Assembly: GCA_021018815.1 (NCBI GenBank)
Contig: JAITYX010000012.1
Coordinates: 4,761,001 to 4,825,000, forward strand
DNA length: 64,000 bases
Source: Talinum fruticosum
Lineage: Eukaryota > Streptophyta > Magnoliopsida > Caryophyllales > Talinaceae
Direction of reading: 5' to 3'
Shown one piece after another: positions 1-11,118 of the stretch (positions within the stretch are counted from its first letter, which is position 1; each line of letters opens with the position of its first letter). The position numbers and the translations under genes are program-made. The notes below the pieces were generated by a model. It did no database searches and was not told where the DNA came from. It saw only the letters and a program-made list of their open reading frames with translations.

Positions 1-29
1 GAGAGATAGAGAGATAGAGAGAGAGAGTA
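1..29. repeat. GA-rich simple repeat at window edge
   Basis: A run of GA and GATA steps opens the window. It is low-complexity DNA with no coding value. The following sequence to about 600 is AT-rich and shows no gene. Confidence 0.8.
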
Positions 30-1159
30 AAGGAAACTTCATCTTCTTTAATCTCATTCATTTCAAACTTCAACCTTTATTGTTAAACATCTTAACTAAG
101 AAAGAGTAGAGCCAAGAACAAAGGTAAGGGGGTAGAAGGAAGGTTCAAGAATACAACAACCAACAAGAACTTAGCTCTAACCATCTTCATTAAGGTGGGT
201 TTCCTTCTCCTCCCCACTGTATTATTACTTTCTAACTAAAATAAATTTTGTAAGTATGCTTGTGGACCAACTTTGAATGCTAAAAAATGCAAGAAATTTT
301 TGCGTGCATGTATTTTTGGGAATGGCTTATTGATGTAGATATGCTAGGATGATGTTAGAAAGGAAAAAGAAGTAGGTACATGATCATCATCATCCATTTG
401 GTTGAGCTTCTCTTTTAGTTATTATAGTTTCATGCATGAATATGTGAATGTACTAATCATGTTAAGATCTTTGTGAAACCATGATTTTGGTTGAGGTTTA
501 AAATATGCTAGTAAATATACTTGGTGTTGTGCTATTAGGGATGGGTGATTAGAAATGTTAACTCGAGTTTGCCCAAATCTTGGTATGAGAAGTAATTATC
601 CTCCAGGTGCTTTTAATAGGTTTTATTGAGCTAATATGATACTTAGAATGCTGAAAAATTTATAAAATAAACCTTTTATAGATATCCCACAAAGACAAAA
701 TATGTAGAAGATAAGAAAAGGGAGTTTGGGATCCACTGCTACCCACCACGGGTGCCCCTACAGGCTGTGGGGCAGGCCGTGGTGGCCAACAGCGATTTAA
801 TTGAGCCAAAACACCCACAGCGGGTGCTCCCACAGGGCGTGAGGTAGCCCGTGGTGGCCACCAAAAGGCTCCACTGACTGTGGGAAAGCCCTTAATGACC
901 TCTAGAGCCAACCATTAACCTCCACTGGCCATGGGAAGGTCCGTGGTGGCTTCCAAAGAAAATTTTGGACCCTCATGACCCGAGGGCCTTATCCCATGAT
1001 GTTTGTAAACTTTGTATTTTGTGTCAAAAGCGAGTCTAAGACTTGAAGTATGGTTTTGGGCCTCATGAAGTAATTTACTAAATATATATGTGAAGAAATG
1101 ATAGAGATAACAACCATAACATAAAATGGGAAGTTGATTTCTTGGGTTTGAGCACTTTA

Positions 1160-1753
1160 CCGGTACCAAATCTAGGAAAGTGACATGAGATGATATTCCG
1201 GCCTAAGGGTAGCGACTTTCACTCCTACATCATGAGTCCTTCTGGGTAGTAAACTTGGGTTTACGCATGAGTGGTTACTGAGTCCCAATACCGTGGTACA
1301 TTGGGTCGGCTCACAGGTGTTAAAATACAAAAATCTAGGAAGGTGACTTATTCCGGCCTGAGGGCAATGACTTTCACTCTTATATTACAAGTCCTCCCGG
1401 ATAGGAAACTTGAGTATACGCCTGAGTGTTTCCGAATCCCTATACGATCGTACATTAGGTCGGCTCACAAGCGTCGAAATACCGAGTCTAGGATGGTGAC
1501 ATATTCTGGCCAAGGATAACAGCTTTCATTCCTAGATTACAAGTCCTTCCGGGTAGTAAACTTGGTTGTACGAGTGAGTGGTTCTAAATCCCTGTACCGT
1601 GGTACGTTGGGTCCGCTCACAGGCATCGAAATACAAAATCTAGGAAGGTGACTTATTCCGGCCTGAGGGCAGCGACTTTCACTCCTACATTACAAGTCCT
1701 CCTGGATAGAAACTTATACACACGAGTGAGTGGTTCCGAATCTCAGTACCGTG
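1160..1753. repeat. Tandem repeat, ~153-163 bp unit, about 4 copies
   Basis: Units recur near 1179, 1342, 1495 and 1647, each running from ggtgac(t/a)tattccggcc through cttcactcctac, acaagtcctcc and ccgtggtacgttgggtcgg to ctcacaggcgtcgaaata. Copies differ by scattered substitutions and small indels. The fourth unit is cut at ccgtg by copia copy A and its remainder, ccgtggtaagttgggtcgg, follows at 9484. This gives an exact reconstruction of the pre-insertion site. Such arrays are common inside long gypsy LTRs. Confidence 0.85.
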
Positions 1754-2566
1754 TGAAGACTCGGACTTTATACTTACACGTTTTTGAGCTCCATTGAGGA
1801 ATCAGGTATAAGACTTCATCTCTTATAGGGTTTTGACTTCAAGTCATTCCATGCGCCTTAGAAACTTTTCTGAGTGATATAACATTTCCTCTAAGTGTTA
1901 TAGAAACTATTATGTTATTTTCGCCGACTCTAACCGACTCAGAAAGCATACTTCTATATGCCACTTCATACTCGGTTCCGAGTTACCCAACACTCAGATA
2001 TATCGCATGTTCAAACACTATCTTTTCCGCGCTTAAACTCAAGTCTGACTTCATGGTTCAGGAATTACATTGTTCCAAGTCGGCATATATTAGTTTAAAT
2101 TTTGTTTAGTCTAGATCAAGTCTGTTTACTCTGATATTCTTTATCTCACTTGATTGTCCTCTAGACTAACTAAGATGGAATTTTGAGTATCATGGATATT
2201 TGACTCAAAAAATTCCATACCTTTTCCGACTCGAGATAATTAGTCACTTAATTATCCTAATTATATCATTATCTATGTCTAATCTTGGACCAAAGTATTT
2301 TATACTTTGAGAACCAAATTGATTTGCTTTTGTAGGTTATTCAAACGAGGCTATCCTAATTTTGAATTATAAAAGTAACCGGCTTCAAAATGTCAAATCA
2401 CCAGCGAGACAAGGCTTTTTCCACCTCCGACCTAGCCCCGGACAATCGTGTCGGGGTTGTCTGTTTCCAAAACTAGAAATCTGCAACACTAAGCTCAACG
2501 ATGGTTGCCACCTTATTTTTCAAGACACCGCCAGTGGTTTTGGGACTTCCAAAGGAGTTAAGAACC
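1754..2566 (+). repeat. 5' LTR of copy A, truncated
   Basis: This aligns along its length with the start of the 3' LTR (from 7895): same TGAAGACTCGGACTTTATAC start, same cggttccgag, cgagacaaggctttttccacc and ccaaaggagt blocks. The match stops at aagaacc near 2566. The last ~775 bp of the LTR, present in the 3' copy from about 8707, is missing, so the promoter TATA region is lost here. Confidence 0.9.
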
Positions 2567-3720
2567 AACATTGCGCTGAAAGCCTCAAAAACCAGAGAAG
2601 CAGATCTGAGTTCCTCTTACTCATAAGAGGATCGCACGGCACTTATCGCTAGAGGCTTCAAGAGAATGATGAAGCACAAGAGATGGGATAAGAAGCCAAA
2701 AGAAGAGTTTTACAAGAAAGACAAAGAGGATAGAAAAGGTAAATACTCTTCCCCTTCAAAGTTATCTTAGACTAAGAACTCGGATGTTTTGAATGTGGCG
2801 AGCAAGGAACATATAGTCAAAGACTCGTCAAAAGAGAAAAAGGGACAGAAAAAAGAAAAAAGCTATGATGGCCACATGGAGTGACAATGACTCATTAGAA
2901 GATGACGAGGACTCAGATGACTCAAAGTGTCTAATGGAACTTTCTGACTCGGAATCGAAACAGAGCGGATTCGGATCAATCGGACAATGAGGAAGCAAAT
3001 CCTCAAGAGGTAATTGAATACTTCCTCAAATTCTCCAAAGTTGATTTAGCTAAGTATATTTTCACTTTGGAAGAGAAGTCCAATTCTTATTCTTCTCATT
3101 TTAGAGAACAACTTGAGTCAATTTCTTCCGAGAGCACTTCTTCAAAAATGAGTTGGAAAAGCTGAGACTTACACTCGAGAGAACTCAAGACTAGTGCTCA
3201 ATCCAATGAGACTGAGTCCGAGTTACTCAGAAGACAGAATAAGCAACTAAAGCAAAAGGTGAACGAGTCTCAAGATTTTGTTTTAAAGTTTACTCAAGGT
3301 CAGAAAAACCTTGATATGCTCTTGGGATCTCAATGTGTCTCCTTCAGAAAAGAAGGTCTTGGTTTTAACAAAGAGGAGGAATCCAATTCTTACTCAGAGC
3401 ATTTCAAAAAGGTTCCGAACTGTAAAGTTCAGGAAGGCTGAGCACGGTTCCATTCATAAAAATGAAAGGAGGACTGAGCTCGGACCGACTTACAAAGAAA
3501 ACCATTTCCTCCGGTTTATAAAAGAAAAGTTTTTCAAGAAAAAGAGACACAGACTCAGTTCTCTAAACGGAAGACTTAGAATCAGACCAAACCCAAAGTC
3601 ATTTAAATCTAGGTTCCAAAAGCCTTCTTCCTCGGAAAAGGACCACAGTAAAGGGTGTTACTTGGGTTCGTTAGAGGAAGTGAGAAGGGTTAGTTTGTTT
3701 CTAACTTACAGGTGACTCGA
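2567..3720 (+). pseudogene. Copy A gag remnant (C-terminal part)
   Basis: Begins abruptly in gag after a deletion junction. It matches the gag of copy C from its NIALK segment onward. Visible parts: a basic stretch (MMKHKRWDKKP near 2665), a damaged CCHC zinc knuckle (FECG at 2785-2850, expected form CX2CX4HX4C), an acidic serine-rich stretch (near 2885-2960), and a C-terminal part with coiled-coil character that contains LDMLLGSQCVSF and GLGF (3259-3441) as in SIRE gag proteins. The frame shifts several times. In a live element the protein would form the virus-like particle and bind RNA. Confidence 0.8.
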
Positions 3721-6700
3721 GAAAAGAACAAAAGGGCATTGGTACCTAGACAGTGGATGTTCACGCCACATGTCGGAAGACTCAAGACTCTTTACTGAGT
3801 TAGAAGAGTACAAAGGAGGAAAAGTCACATTTGGAGATGACAGCAAAGGCAAGATAATTGGGATAGGCAAGGTTGGAAAGGAAGGAAATCTGGTCAGCCT
3901 AGTATACCTTGTCAAAGGATTAAAGTACAACCTGCTTAGCATCTCTCAATTATGTGATAAATGTCAAGAGGTAAGATTCACTCGGACTAACTGTTAAATT
4001 TCTGATGATACCACCAAGGAAATCAAGCTCGCGAGTAAGAGATCAGGTAACACTTACATTATTCCTCTTTCGACTCGAGTCAGAATTTATCTTGTTTAAA
4101 AGCTTCACTTCATGATGACTCATGGACTCGGCATCGCAGATTAGACCATGTTAGCATGCATACTATTAAGAAACCGTCATCTTATGGCTTAGTCGGAGGA
4201 TTGCCTAATTGTGCTTTCAAGAAAGATAAAGTTTGTGAAGCTTGCACAAAATGAAAACAAGTCAGATCATCATTCAAATCCCCGAAGACAGTTTCCACAT
4301 CCAAGGTGCTTGAATTGCTATATATGGACTTATGTGGTGAAATCCCGTTAAGAGTCTCGGAGGTAAATCATATGTACTTGTTATTGTTTATGATTACTCA
4401 TGATTTACCTGCGTGTGTTTTCTTAAGCACAAAAATGAAGCATTGAAAGAGTTCAGCAAGCTCTGCAGAAAGATCCAAGTTGAGTCTCAAACTCGGATCA
4501 AGAGAATTCGAACTAACCATGGAAGGGAGTTCGACTACTCGGAATTTGTAGAGTTTTGTGACAAAAATGGCATCTCCCACAACTTCTCAGCACCAAGAAC
4601 TCCTCAACAGAATGGAGTAGTAGAGAGAAAGAACAGAACTCTTGATGAAATAGCTACGAAAATGATGATAGAACACAATCTACCCTACCATTTCTGGGCT
4701 GAGGCGATTAACACCGTAAATTACACCTTGAATAGATGCCTCATCGGACCCATTCTGAAGAAAACACCTTACAAGCTCTATAAAGGGAAGAAACCCAATA
4801 TCTCATATTTCAAACCATTTGGATGTAAATGTTTTGTTCACAACAATGGTAAGGATCACCTGACCAAGTTTGATGCTCGGTCAGATGTAGGTATTTTTCT
4901 AGGTTATTCATCTCATAGCAAAGCTTATCGCATTTTCAATAAAAGAACTAACAAAGTGGAAGAAAGCATCCACATTGTGTTTGATGAGATTGAACAGGAA
5001 AAGCCAAGTGAATCATCATTCTCGGACCTAAAGCTCAGCAGGAATGATGATCATGATGAAAACAAGCCTATCGGGAATCAAACCCAACCAGCTCGGAATG
5101 AAGTCACTCGAACGTAGTGACTCGGAAAGAGACAACTCAAGAACCCGCTGAGAATGATGAAAGACAAACTAATGAACAAGTTTACTCAGAACAAACTTCT
5201 AAAGATCAACCAATTCAGCCTACGGATCTGGTGAATCGAGAGAACAAGTAGAGCATTCAAGTATGCTTCTGGTCATCCACTAGAAAACATATTATCCGAT
5301 ATTAACAAGTGGGGTAAGAACTCATTCCTCTCTTCAGAATCTATGTGCATTCACTGCATTCAATTCATTAACTGAACCCAAAAATGCACTAGAGGCCCTA
5401 AATAAACCTGAATGGGTAGAGGCCATGTAAAAGGAACTAAATCAATTCGAAAGAAACCAAGTCCGGACTCGACCAACGACCTTTTGACCACCCAGTCATA
5501 GGAACCAAATGGGTCTTCAAGAACAAACTGGATGAAGGTGGGTTGGTAGTCGAAACAAGGCTAGACTTGTGGCTCAAGGTTACAATCAGGGAGAAGGGAT
5601 TGACTATGGGGAAACCTTTGTACCTATTGCCGAATTGAAGCCATTAGAATCCTGTTAGCATTTGCATCTCGCATATATATCAAGTTATATCAAATGGATG
5701 TTAAGTGTGCTTTTCTCAATGGTTTTATCGAAGAGGAAGTCTATGTTGAGCAGCCCCTGGATTTGAAAACTCAGAATTTCCAAATTATGTTTTCAAACTT
5801 CAAAAACTCTTTATAGTCTTAAATAAGCTCCCAGAGCTTGGTATGAAAGACTCGAGCAATTTCTTGGTTCAAAATTTTTTTAGAAGAGGTTAGATTGACA
5901 AGACTCTCTTTATAAAAACCAAGGGGAAAGATTTCCTTATCGCTCGGATATATGTTGATGACATAATTGTTGGAGCTACTAATGAAATTCCGTGTCGAGA
6001 TTTTTTTGAGTTAATGAGACAGGAATTTCAAATGGGTATGATGAGAGAACTCAATTTCTTCCTTGGTCTACAAATCAAGCAAGACAAAAATGGAATCTAT
6101 GTCCATCAATCAAAGTACACCAAGGAGCTGCTGAAAAAGTATAAACTTCAAGATGCGAAGCGAGCAGCAACACCTATGAGCAGTAGCTTGAAACTAGACT
6201 CGGACGAAAAGGTAAAGCAATAGATCGAAACTCTAATGAGGTATGATTGGATCTTTGCTATATCTTACATCTAGTAGACCAGATATAATGTTTAGTGTCT
6301 GTCTATGCGCAAGATTCCAAGCTAATCCAAAAGAATCACATCTCACTACGGTGAAGAGAATATTCAAATATCTTGCAGGGAATCGGAATTTAGGTCTATG
6401 GTACTCCGGACACTCAGAACCGACTCTCACTGGATACTCGGATGCAGATTACGCTAGATACAAAGTTGATAGAAAGAGCACTTCGGGGCGTGCCAATTTC
6501 TACGTCAATCCTTAATATCTTGGCACTCAAAGAAGCAAAACTCAGTAGCTCTATCAACTGCCGAAGCTGAGTATATTACAGCTGGAGCATGTTGTGCTCA
6601 GATTTTATGGATAAAGCAACACTTGAAAGATCTTGGACTTTCTTTCAAATCAGTGCCAATCAAGTGTGATAATCGAGTGCAATCAGCATCACCAAAAATC

Positions 6701-6889
6701 CAGTTCAGCACTCAAAGACGAAACACATTGAGGTCAAGTATCATTTCTTAAGAGACTATTCTGAGAAAGGTGATATTGAACTTGAGTTCATTCCTACCAA
6801 TCTTCAATTAGCTGTTATCTTTACTAAGCCACTGAGTGAGGATCGAGTTTTGCTTCATTAGGAATGAGCTTGGTATGTTAAATGCATAA
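3721..6889 (+). pseudogene. Copy A pol remnant: protease, integrase, RT, RNase H
   Basis: Protease: WYLDSGC at 3740-3760 with the catalytic Asp. GAG-pre-integrase: WTRHRR...LDH near 4123-4150 and the CEAC pair of the HHCC zinc site near 4236. Integrase core 4310-5100, longest open stretch 4413-5117, with PRTPQQNGVVERKN holding the catalytic Glu; the position of the second catalytic Asp reads Asn (codon 4514-4516). The FLGYSSHSKAYRIFNKRT motif follows. RT 5460-6230 carries YVDD at 5951-5962 and FLGLQIKQ. RNase H from about 6380 has YSDADYA and STAEAEY. The stop is at 6887-6889. At least eight frameshifts or stops break it; some may be consensus errors. Confidence 0.9.
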
Positions 6890-7148
6890 TTATGTGTTTT
6901 CTATGTGAAAATCTCATTGCATGATTATGTGTTATGTGCTTACAATTCGTTAATAACCATTAGTTCAGTTGATTTAATGATACTGACCCTATAGTTATTA
7001 TTTATTTCCAGCTTCGAGCCACTCGAAACCTAGCTGAGTCAAACTCGGACTTTGAGAAAAATGGACATCAAACTTCGAAATCATCTCTAGACAAGTGGAG
7101 AATTTCGAATTTATCTTCAAAATCTTTTTTTTCTCTCTCTCTCTCGCG
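6890..7148 (+). other. Spacer between pol and post-pol gene, copy A
   Basis: Non-coding spacer ending in a CT-rich run (about 7125-7146). Copies B and C carry a TATA box and long leader at this place; copy A has lost them through a deletion that joins the CT-rich run near 7147 to the C-terminal part of the post-pol gene. Confidence 0.6.
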
Positions 7149-7445
7149 CCATGATCAGGCAACCGAAGTGATCAGCTCGAGACAGCAATCTGAGTGGGTC
7201 CGAAGACCCTGCCGATCAAGGACGGTCAGCGACGAGTCAACCCGAGCACACCCCTTCGATCGTTCGGTTCCAAGAGGACGAGCCTCCGGACGACCTAGTT
7301 CCGGGTCAGCCACTCGGAACTAAGCCAATGCCGGAGATCCCTGTACTCCCTCCGCCGCGCTCAAGCACATCATCAAGATCTTATCAGCACCGGTGCCCCA
7401 CTCGTCCTTCCTCCTCAACTCGGACTAACCCATCCCCTCCTTAAT
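7149..7445 (+). pseudogene. Copy A post-pol gene (ORF3), C-terminal remnant
   Basis: Proline- and serine-rich coding remnant that matches the C-terminus of the post-pol gene of copy C (minus strand, 47400-47720): an acidic DEPPDDLV-like stretch, EIPVLPPPRSSTSSRSY-like and CPTRPSSSTRT-like segments, then a stop. The N-terminal plant-transposon-like domain seen in copies B and C is missing. No function can be assigned to this tail. Confidence 0.6.
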
Positions 7446-7881
7446 TTCTTAGTCTTTTATTTACATTGTTTAATTTTTTTTGTCCGGACATCAAATATCT
7501 ACTTCTTGTTGTATTCTTCCCATCTTTTTTTTTGTTTTTGCTGAAAGGCAAGGGGAGAATAGATTAAAAAAATTTGTTGAGGGGAGTCTCTCTTACCCTC
7601 TCGTAAATATTGTCTTTGAATTCAATGAATTAATGCATTTCGTTACCATTTTTCGAGTTCGATGATTAATGCAAGTATTTCGAGTTTCCATCAAATATGT
7701 TTTCTTACTTAGCATCGTCATTGAAATAAACGCATTTCATTAACAATTACTGTTTATCCGGATTTATGTCTTCTCTTGCTCCGATAACTATGAAATCTTA
7801 AGTTTTTTTCTCGAGCAAGTTTACAAAATCAAACTTATATCACTAACAAAGTTTTTGTCTAAGTATGGAATGTCTTTCATC

Positions 7882-7894
7882 AAAAAGGGGAGAT
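7882..7894 (+). other. Polypurine tract of copy A
   Basis: aaaaaggggagat stands directly before the 3' LTR start TGAAGACTCGG. This is the expected plus-strand primer site. Copy C has the matching tract on the minus strand at 46965-46978. Confidence 0.85.
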
Positions 7895-9483
7895 TGAAGA
7901 CTCGGACTTTATACTTACACGTTTCGAGTTCCATCGAGGAATCGGGTATAAGACTTCATCTCTTATAGGGTTTTGACTTCAAGTCATTCCATGCGCCTTA
8001 TAAACTTTTCTAAGTGATATAACATTTCCTCCGAGTGTTATAGAAACTATTATGTTGTTTTCGCCGACTCGACTCGACTCGGAAAGCATACTTCTATATG
8101 CCACTTCGCACTCAGTTCCGAGTCACCCAACACTCGGATATATAGCATGTTCAAACACTATCTTTTCCGCGCTTAAACTCAAGTCTAACTTCATGGTTCA
8201 GGAATTACATTGTTCCAAATCGAGCATATTTAGTTTGAATTTTGTTTAGTCTAGATCAAGTTTGTTTACTTTGATATTCTTTATCTCACTTGATTGTCCT
8301 CTAGACTGACTAAGATGGAATTTTGAGTATCATGTATATTAGACTCGAGAAAATTCCATACCTTTTCCGACTTAGATAATTAGTCACTTAATTATCTTAA
8401 TTATATCATTATCTATGTCTAATCTTGGACCAAAGTATTTTACACTTTGAGAACCATATTGATTTGCTTTTGTAGGTTATTCAAACGAGGCTATCCTAAT
8501 TTTGAAATACAAAATTAACCGCCTTCAAAATGTCAAATTACCAGCGAGACAAGGCTTTTTCCACCTCTTACCTAACCCCGGACAACTGTGTCGGGGTTGT
8601 CCGTTTCCAAAGCTGGAAATCCGCAACACTAAGCTCAACGATGCTTTCCACCTTATTTTTCAAGACACCACCAGTGGTTTTGGGACTTCCAAAGGAGTCA
8701 AGAACCGTTGCTCAACGTTCATTTCTCAACGGATATTTTCCGAGTCACTCGGAAAATCCTTTACAACGGTCACAAAGGACCTCCACTCGGAAGATGGACA
8801 CAACGGCTAAGCGGCTTGGTCATCTATATATGAAGCCAACTTTCAAGACTTGAAGATTGCCGAATCTATTGTTAATACACATACTTGATCGAAGTCATTG
8901 TATTCATTCTCAATATTCTACTTACAACTCCAATTCCGTATTTCATAACTTCCCGAGTTGTAAGGTCTTGTACTCGATTACAAACACTTTCTTTCTTACT
9001 CTCTAAGTAAGGTCCCTTGACTGAGCTGTAAGGGTTAACTCGGCTCGATTGTCCCTAACTGTAAAGGTGATCTCATTTAGGAAGTACTAGATCGGATAAG
9101 GCAATTTCGAGTCCAGGAAAAACTTGTAAGGAGTTATCCGAGGGAGCAACTCAGGTTAAGTCGGTTTACGGTATTTTGTGGACTCAAAATAATGGATTCG
9201 ACTTCGTGCTTGGATTAGTACGGTCCGTGGTTTTCTGCCCCAGGAGGGTTTCCGCGTATTTTCCGAGTTATCACTTTTCGAGTACATTTTAGACTCGGAC
9301 AGTTTCGAATTATGTTTAATCTGTTTCTTCACTACTTACTGAAATCTGAGTGTATGCTCTTCCGAGTTTAACCTTTCTTCATGCTCACCTCAGATTCATA
9401 TCTATTTTAAATTCAAGCAAGTTTCCTCATCACCCTATTCACCCCCTCTAGGGTGACTTATAATCTCCAAGAGCAAACCTTCA
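7895..9483 (+). repeat. 3' LTR of copy A, complete (1589 bp)
   Basis: TG...CA LTR, TGAAGACTCGG to CCTTCA, ending in the block tcaccctattcaccccctctagggtgac that all three SIRE copies share. It is followed by duplication CCGTG. A TATA-like tatatatg lies at 8825-8832 in the same place as TATAAATA in copies B and C, which puts the start of transcription about 30 bp further on. Confidence 0.93.
8825..8832 (+). promoter_or_regulatory. Putative TATA box in copy A 3' LTR
   Basis: tatatatg in the context catctatatatgaagcc. The aligned position in copy C reads catctataaatagaagcc on the minus strand and in copy B ttataaatagaag, so the box is conserved in position though degraded here. Confidence 0.55.
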
Positions 9484-10315
9484 CCGTGGTAAGTTGGGTC
9501 GGCTCACAAGCGTCGGTTGAGTAGCGAGTGTACTAATTTTTTTGCCTAAAGAAATTAAAGATGATAAAAATTAACCTAAGTTCCAGATTGGGAATTGATT
9601 GGTCACATTTGTGAAGAAGATGTAGTTCACTTGAGTTCTAATGCATTATGATTTTCCCTTTCGATTAAGGGTGGAGTAAGGTATGATTATCTTTATGATG
9701 CGACTTGATTACTAATATTATGGTCATTATGTATTGATTGCTATTATATTTATATATATGTATGCATACAAAGTCATTTTGGTTTTTGGGAGGCGAAGGA
9801 CTGCCATTGAGCTGTGGTTGCTCATTCCCTACTTTTTCATCTTTTCAAATCCAGAGCGACAGATAAGGTTCTCGGAAAATGTTATCATTTTGGAGGCCGT
9901 ATTGATGCCCTTTTAGCTACAAGGAACTTTAATGCATTGATTACTTATGTTTAATTGTGTATGCTTTTGAGCATGATATGTAAGGCATATTTGGTAATCG
10001 GGCATGTTCGTAGCTAGATGTAGGTTGGCATTTGTAGACGCTCCGATTTGGCCGCGGTGGTTCCCACTAAAACTCCATTATTATTGTATTTTGTTTTATG
10101 GTGTAAGGTTGTATGAACCCGAAAGTTTAACCTGAAGCCATGTGGGCTCAAAACTCATCTTAGCTTGTCTATAGAAAAAAGGGGTTTCTAGCTCAACTTC
10201 CAATAGTTTAACAAACAGGTTATGTTTGCCAAGATGTTCCCTAGATCAACCTTAAGGATCCTCGAAGAGGGTCCCGGCGATGTGACGTTCCTACCCAAGG
10301 GTCAAGGGCGTTACA
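9484..10315. mobile_element. Right part of the outer gypsy-type LTR
   Basis: Starts with the rest of the fourth tandem-repeat unit and ends in gtcaagggcgttaca at 10315. The last 60 bases (gtcccggcgatgtgacgttcctacccaaggg...) have the look of a long gypsy LTR end. The next base resumes a CACTA coding frame, so the LTR element sits inside a CACTA element. No protein-coding frame is supported in this stretch. Confidence 0.45.
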
Positions 10316-10842
10316 AATACTTTTGAACCTTGAAAGAAGTTATTGAGCTTACATACATGGGGAATGCTTGTTTATACAAACCAATCCTTTTTAAATGTGA
10401 TTAGTTTGATTCCTTAAATGGTTCGAATGGCCATCAACATTATAAACTCGTTGATATCAACTATACAAGGAAATATCCTAAGTATGACCCTTTTGTGCTC
10501 GCATACCAAGTGACACAAGTATGTTACACACCTTGTCCTAGCATGAATAATGACAAAAGGCAATGGTGGGCAGTGCTTAAGATGAAGCCAAGAACCAGTA
10601 TACATGTCCATGTAGATGAGGTTCCTTTCAAGAGGAGAACAATGAGAACCCACGGACTTTATCGGAGCTGAATGTAGACAATGAAAGTGACATTCAAGAG
10701 GAAGAGGAGGTTGATGTCCAAGAGGAAGAGGAGTTTGATGTCATCGTTGACGAGTGAAGAATGTCAAGAAGAAGATGAAGATGCAATTAATATAGATGAT
10801 GAAATGCTTGAAGAATTGCTTACCGAAGAAGATGGCAATTAA
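10316..10842 (+). pseudogene. CACTA transposase C-terminus (DUF4216-like) with acidic tail
   Basis: The frame reads KEVIELTYMGNACLY, LFKCD, then about 10490-10600 KYDPFVLAYQVTQVCYTPCP and KRQWWAVLKMKPR, the hallmark order of the DUF4216 region at the C-terminus of plant CACTA transposases (LFKC-W, DPF-LA-Q, Q-WWAV-K). An acidic tail follows (QEEEEVDVQEEEEFDV, about 10690-10745) and the last segment ends EELLTEEDGN at a TAA at 10840-10842, one frame off. There is a stop near 10400. The catalytic part is outside the window. Confidence 0.8.
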
Positions 10843-10950
10843 TCCACCAAATGTCATGTTTTGTACTTGAGTCTTAACTATTGAACTTTTAATTTATGTC
10901 TATTTTGTTGTTTTTGTCTATTTTATGTCGTCTATTTTGTTGAATGTCTC

Positions 10951-11064
10951 TTATTTATATTTGTGGAAATTGTAACTATGTTATTTATATTTGTGGAAAT
11001 TTTAACTATGTTATTTATATTTGTAGAAATTTTAACTATGTTATTTATATTTATGGAAATTTTT
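10951..11064. repeat. 30-bp tandem repeat, 3.8 copies
   Basis: Unit ttatttatatttgtggaaat plus tttaactatg begins at 10951, 10981, 11011 and 11041 with one to three changes per copy. It sits between the two CACTA genes. The short open frame across it is a by-product of the period being a multiple of three. Confidence 0.92.
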
Positions 11065-11118
11065 TAATATACTTTGTAAACATATTAGTGAATAATATAT
11101 GCCTCCTACTCGTCAACA

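Larger units (their letters stand above)
1..1753. mobile_element. Left part of a long gypsy-type LTR (outer element), start outside window
   Basis: No convincing coding frame is seen. Positions 730-960 hold a GC-rich patch of imperfect repeats around cccacagcgggtg and cgtggtggcc, and 1160-1753 holds the tandem repeats listed separately. The tandem repeats resume at 9484, beyond copia copy A, and the block ends at 10315 with GGGCGTTACA, a typical gypsy LTR terminus. I infer one long LTR split by copy A. Its beginning is not visible, so family and orientation are uncertain. Confidence 0.4.
1754..9483 (+). mobile_element. SIRE-like Ty1/copia retrotransposon, copy A
   Basis: The element starts TGAAGACTCGG and ends CCTTCA and is flanked by a perfect 5-bp duplication CCGTG (1749-1753 and 9484-9488). 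Order: 5' LTR remnant, gag remnant, protease, integrase, reverse transcriptase, RNase H, remnant of a post-pol gene, polypurine tract, complete 3' LTR. That order (integrase before RT) defines Ty1/copia; the LSISQLCDK and FLGYSSHSKAYRIFNKRT motifs and the extra gene after pol point to SIRE/Maximus. An internal deletion removed the end of the 5' LTR, the primer-binding site and the front of gag. Many stops and frameshifts make it non-functional. Confidence 0.93.

Noticed and set aside
660..1170. Two minus-strand open frames of about 83 codons
   Set aside because: They cross the GC-rich repeats of an LTR and show no domain, no codon pattern and no conserved start.
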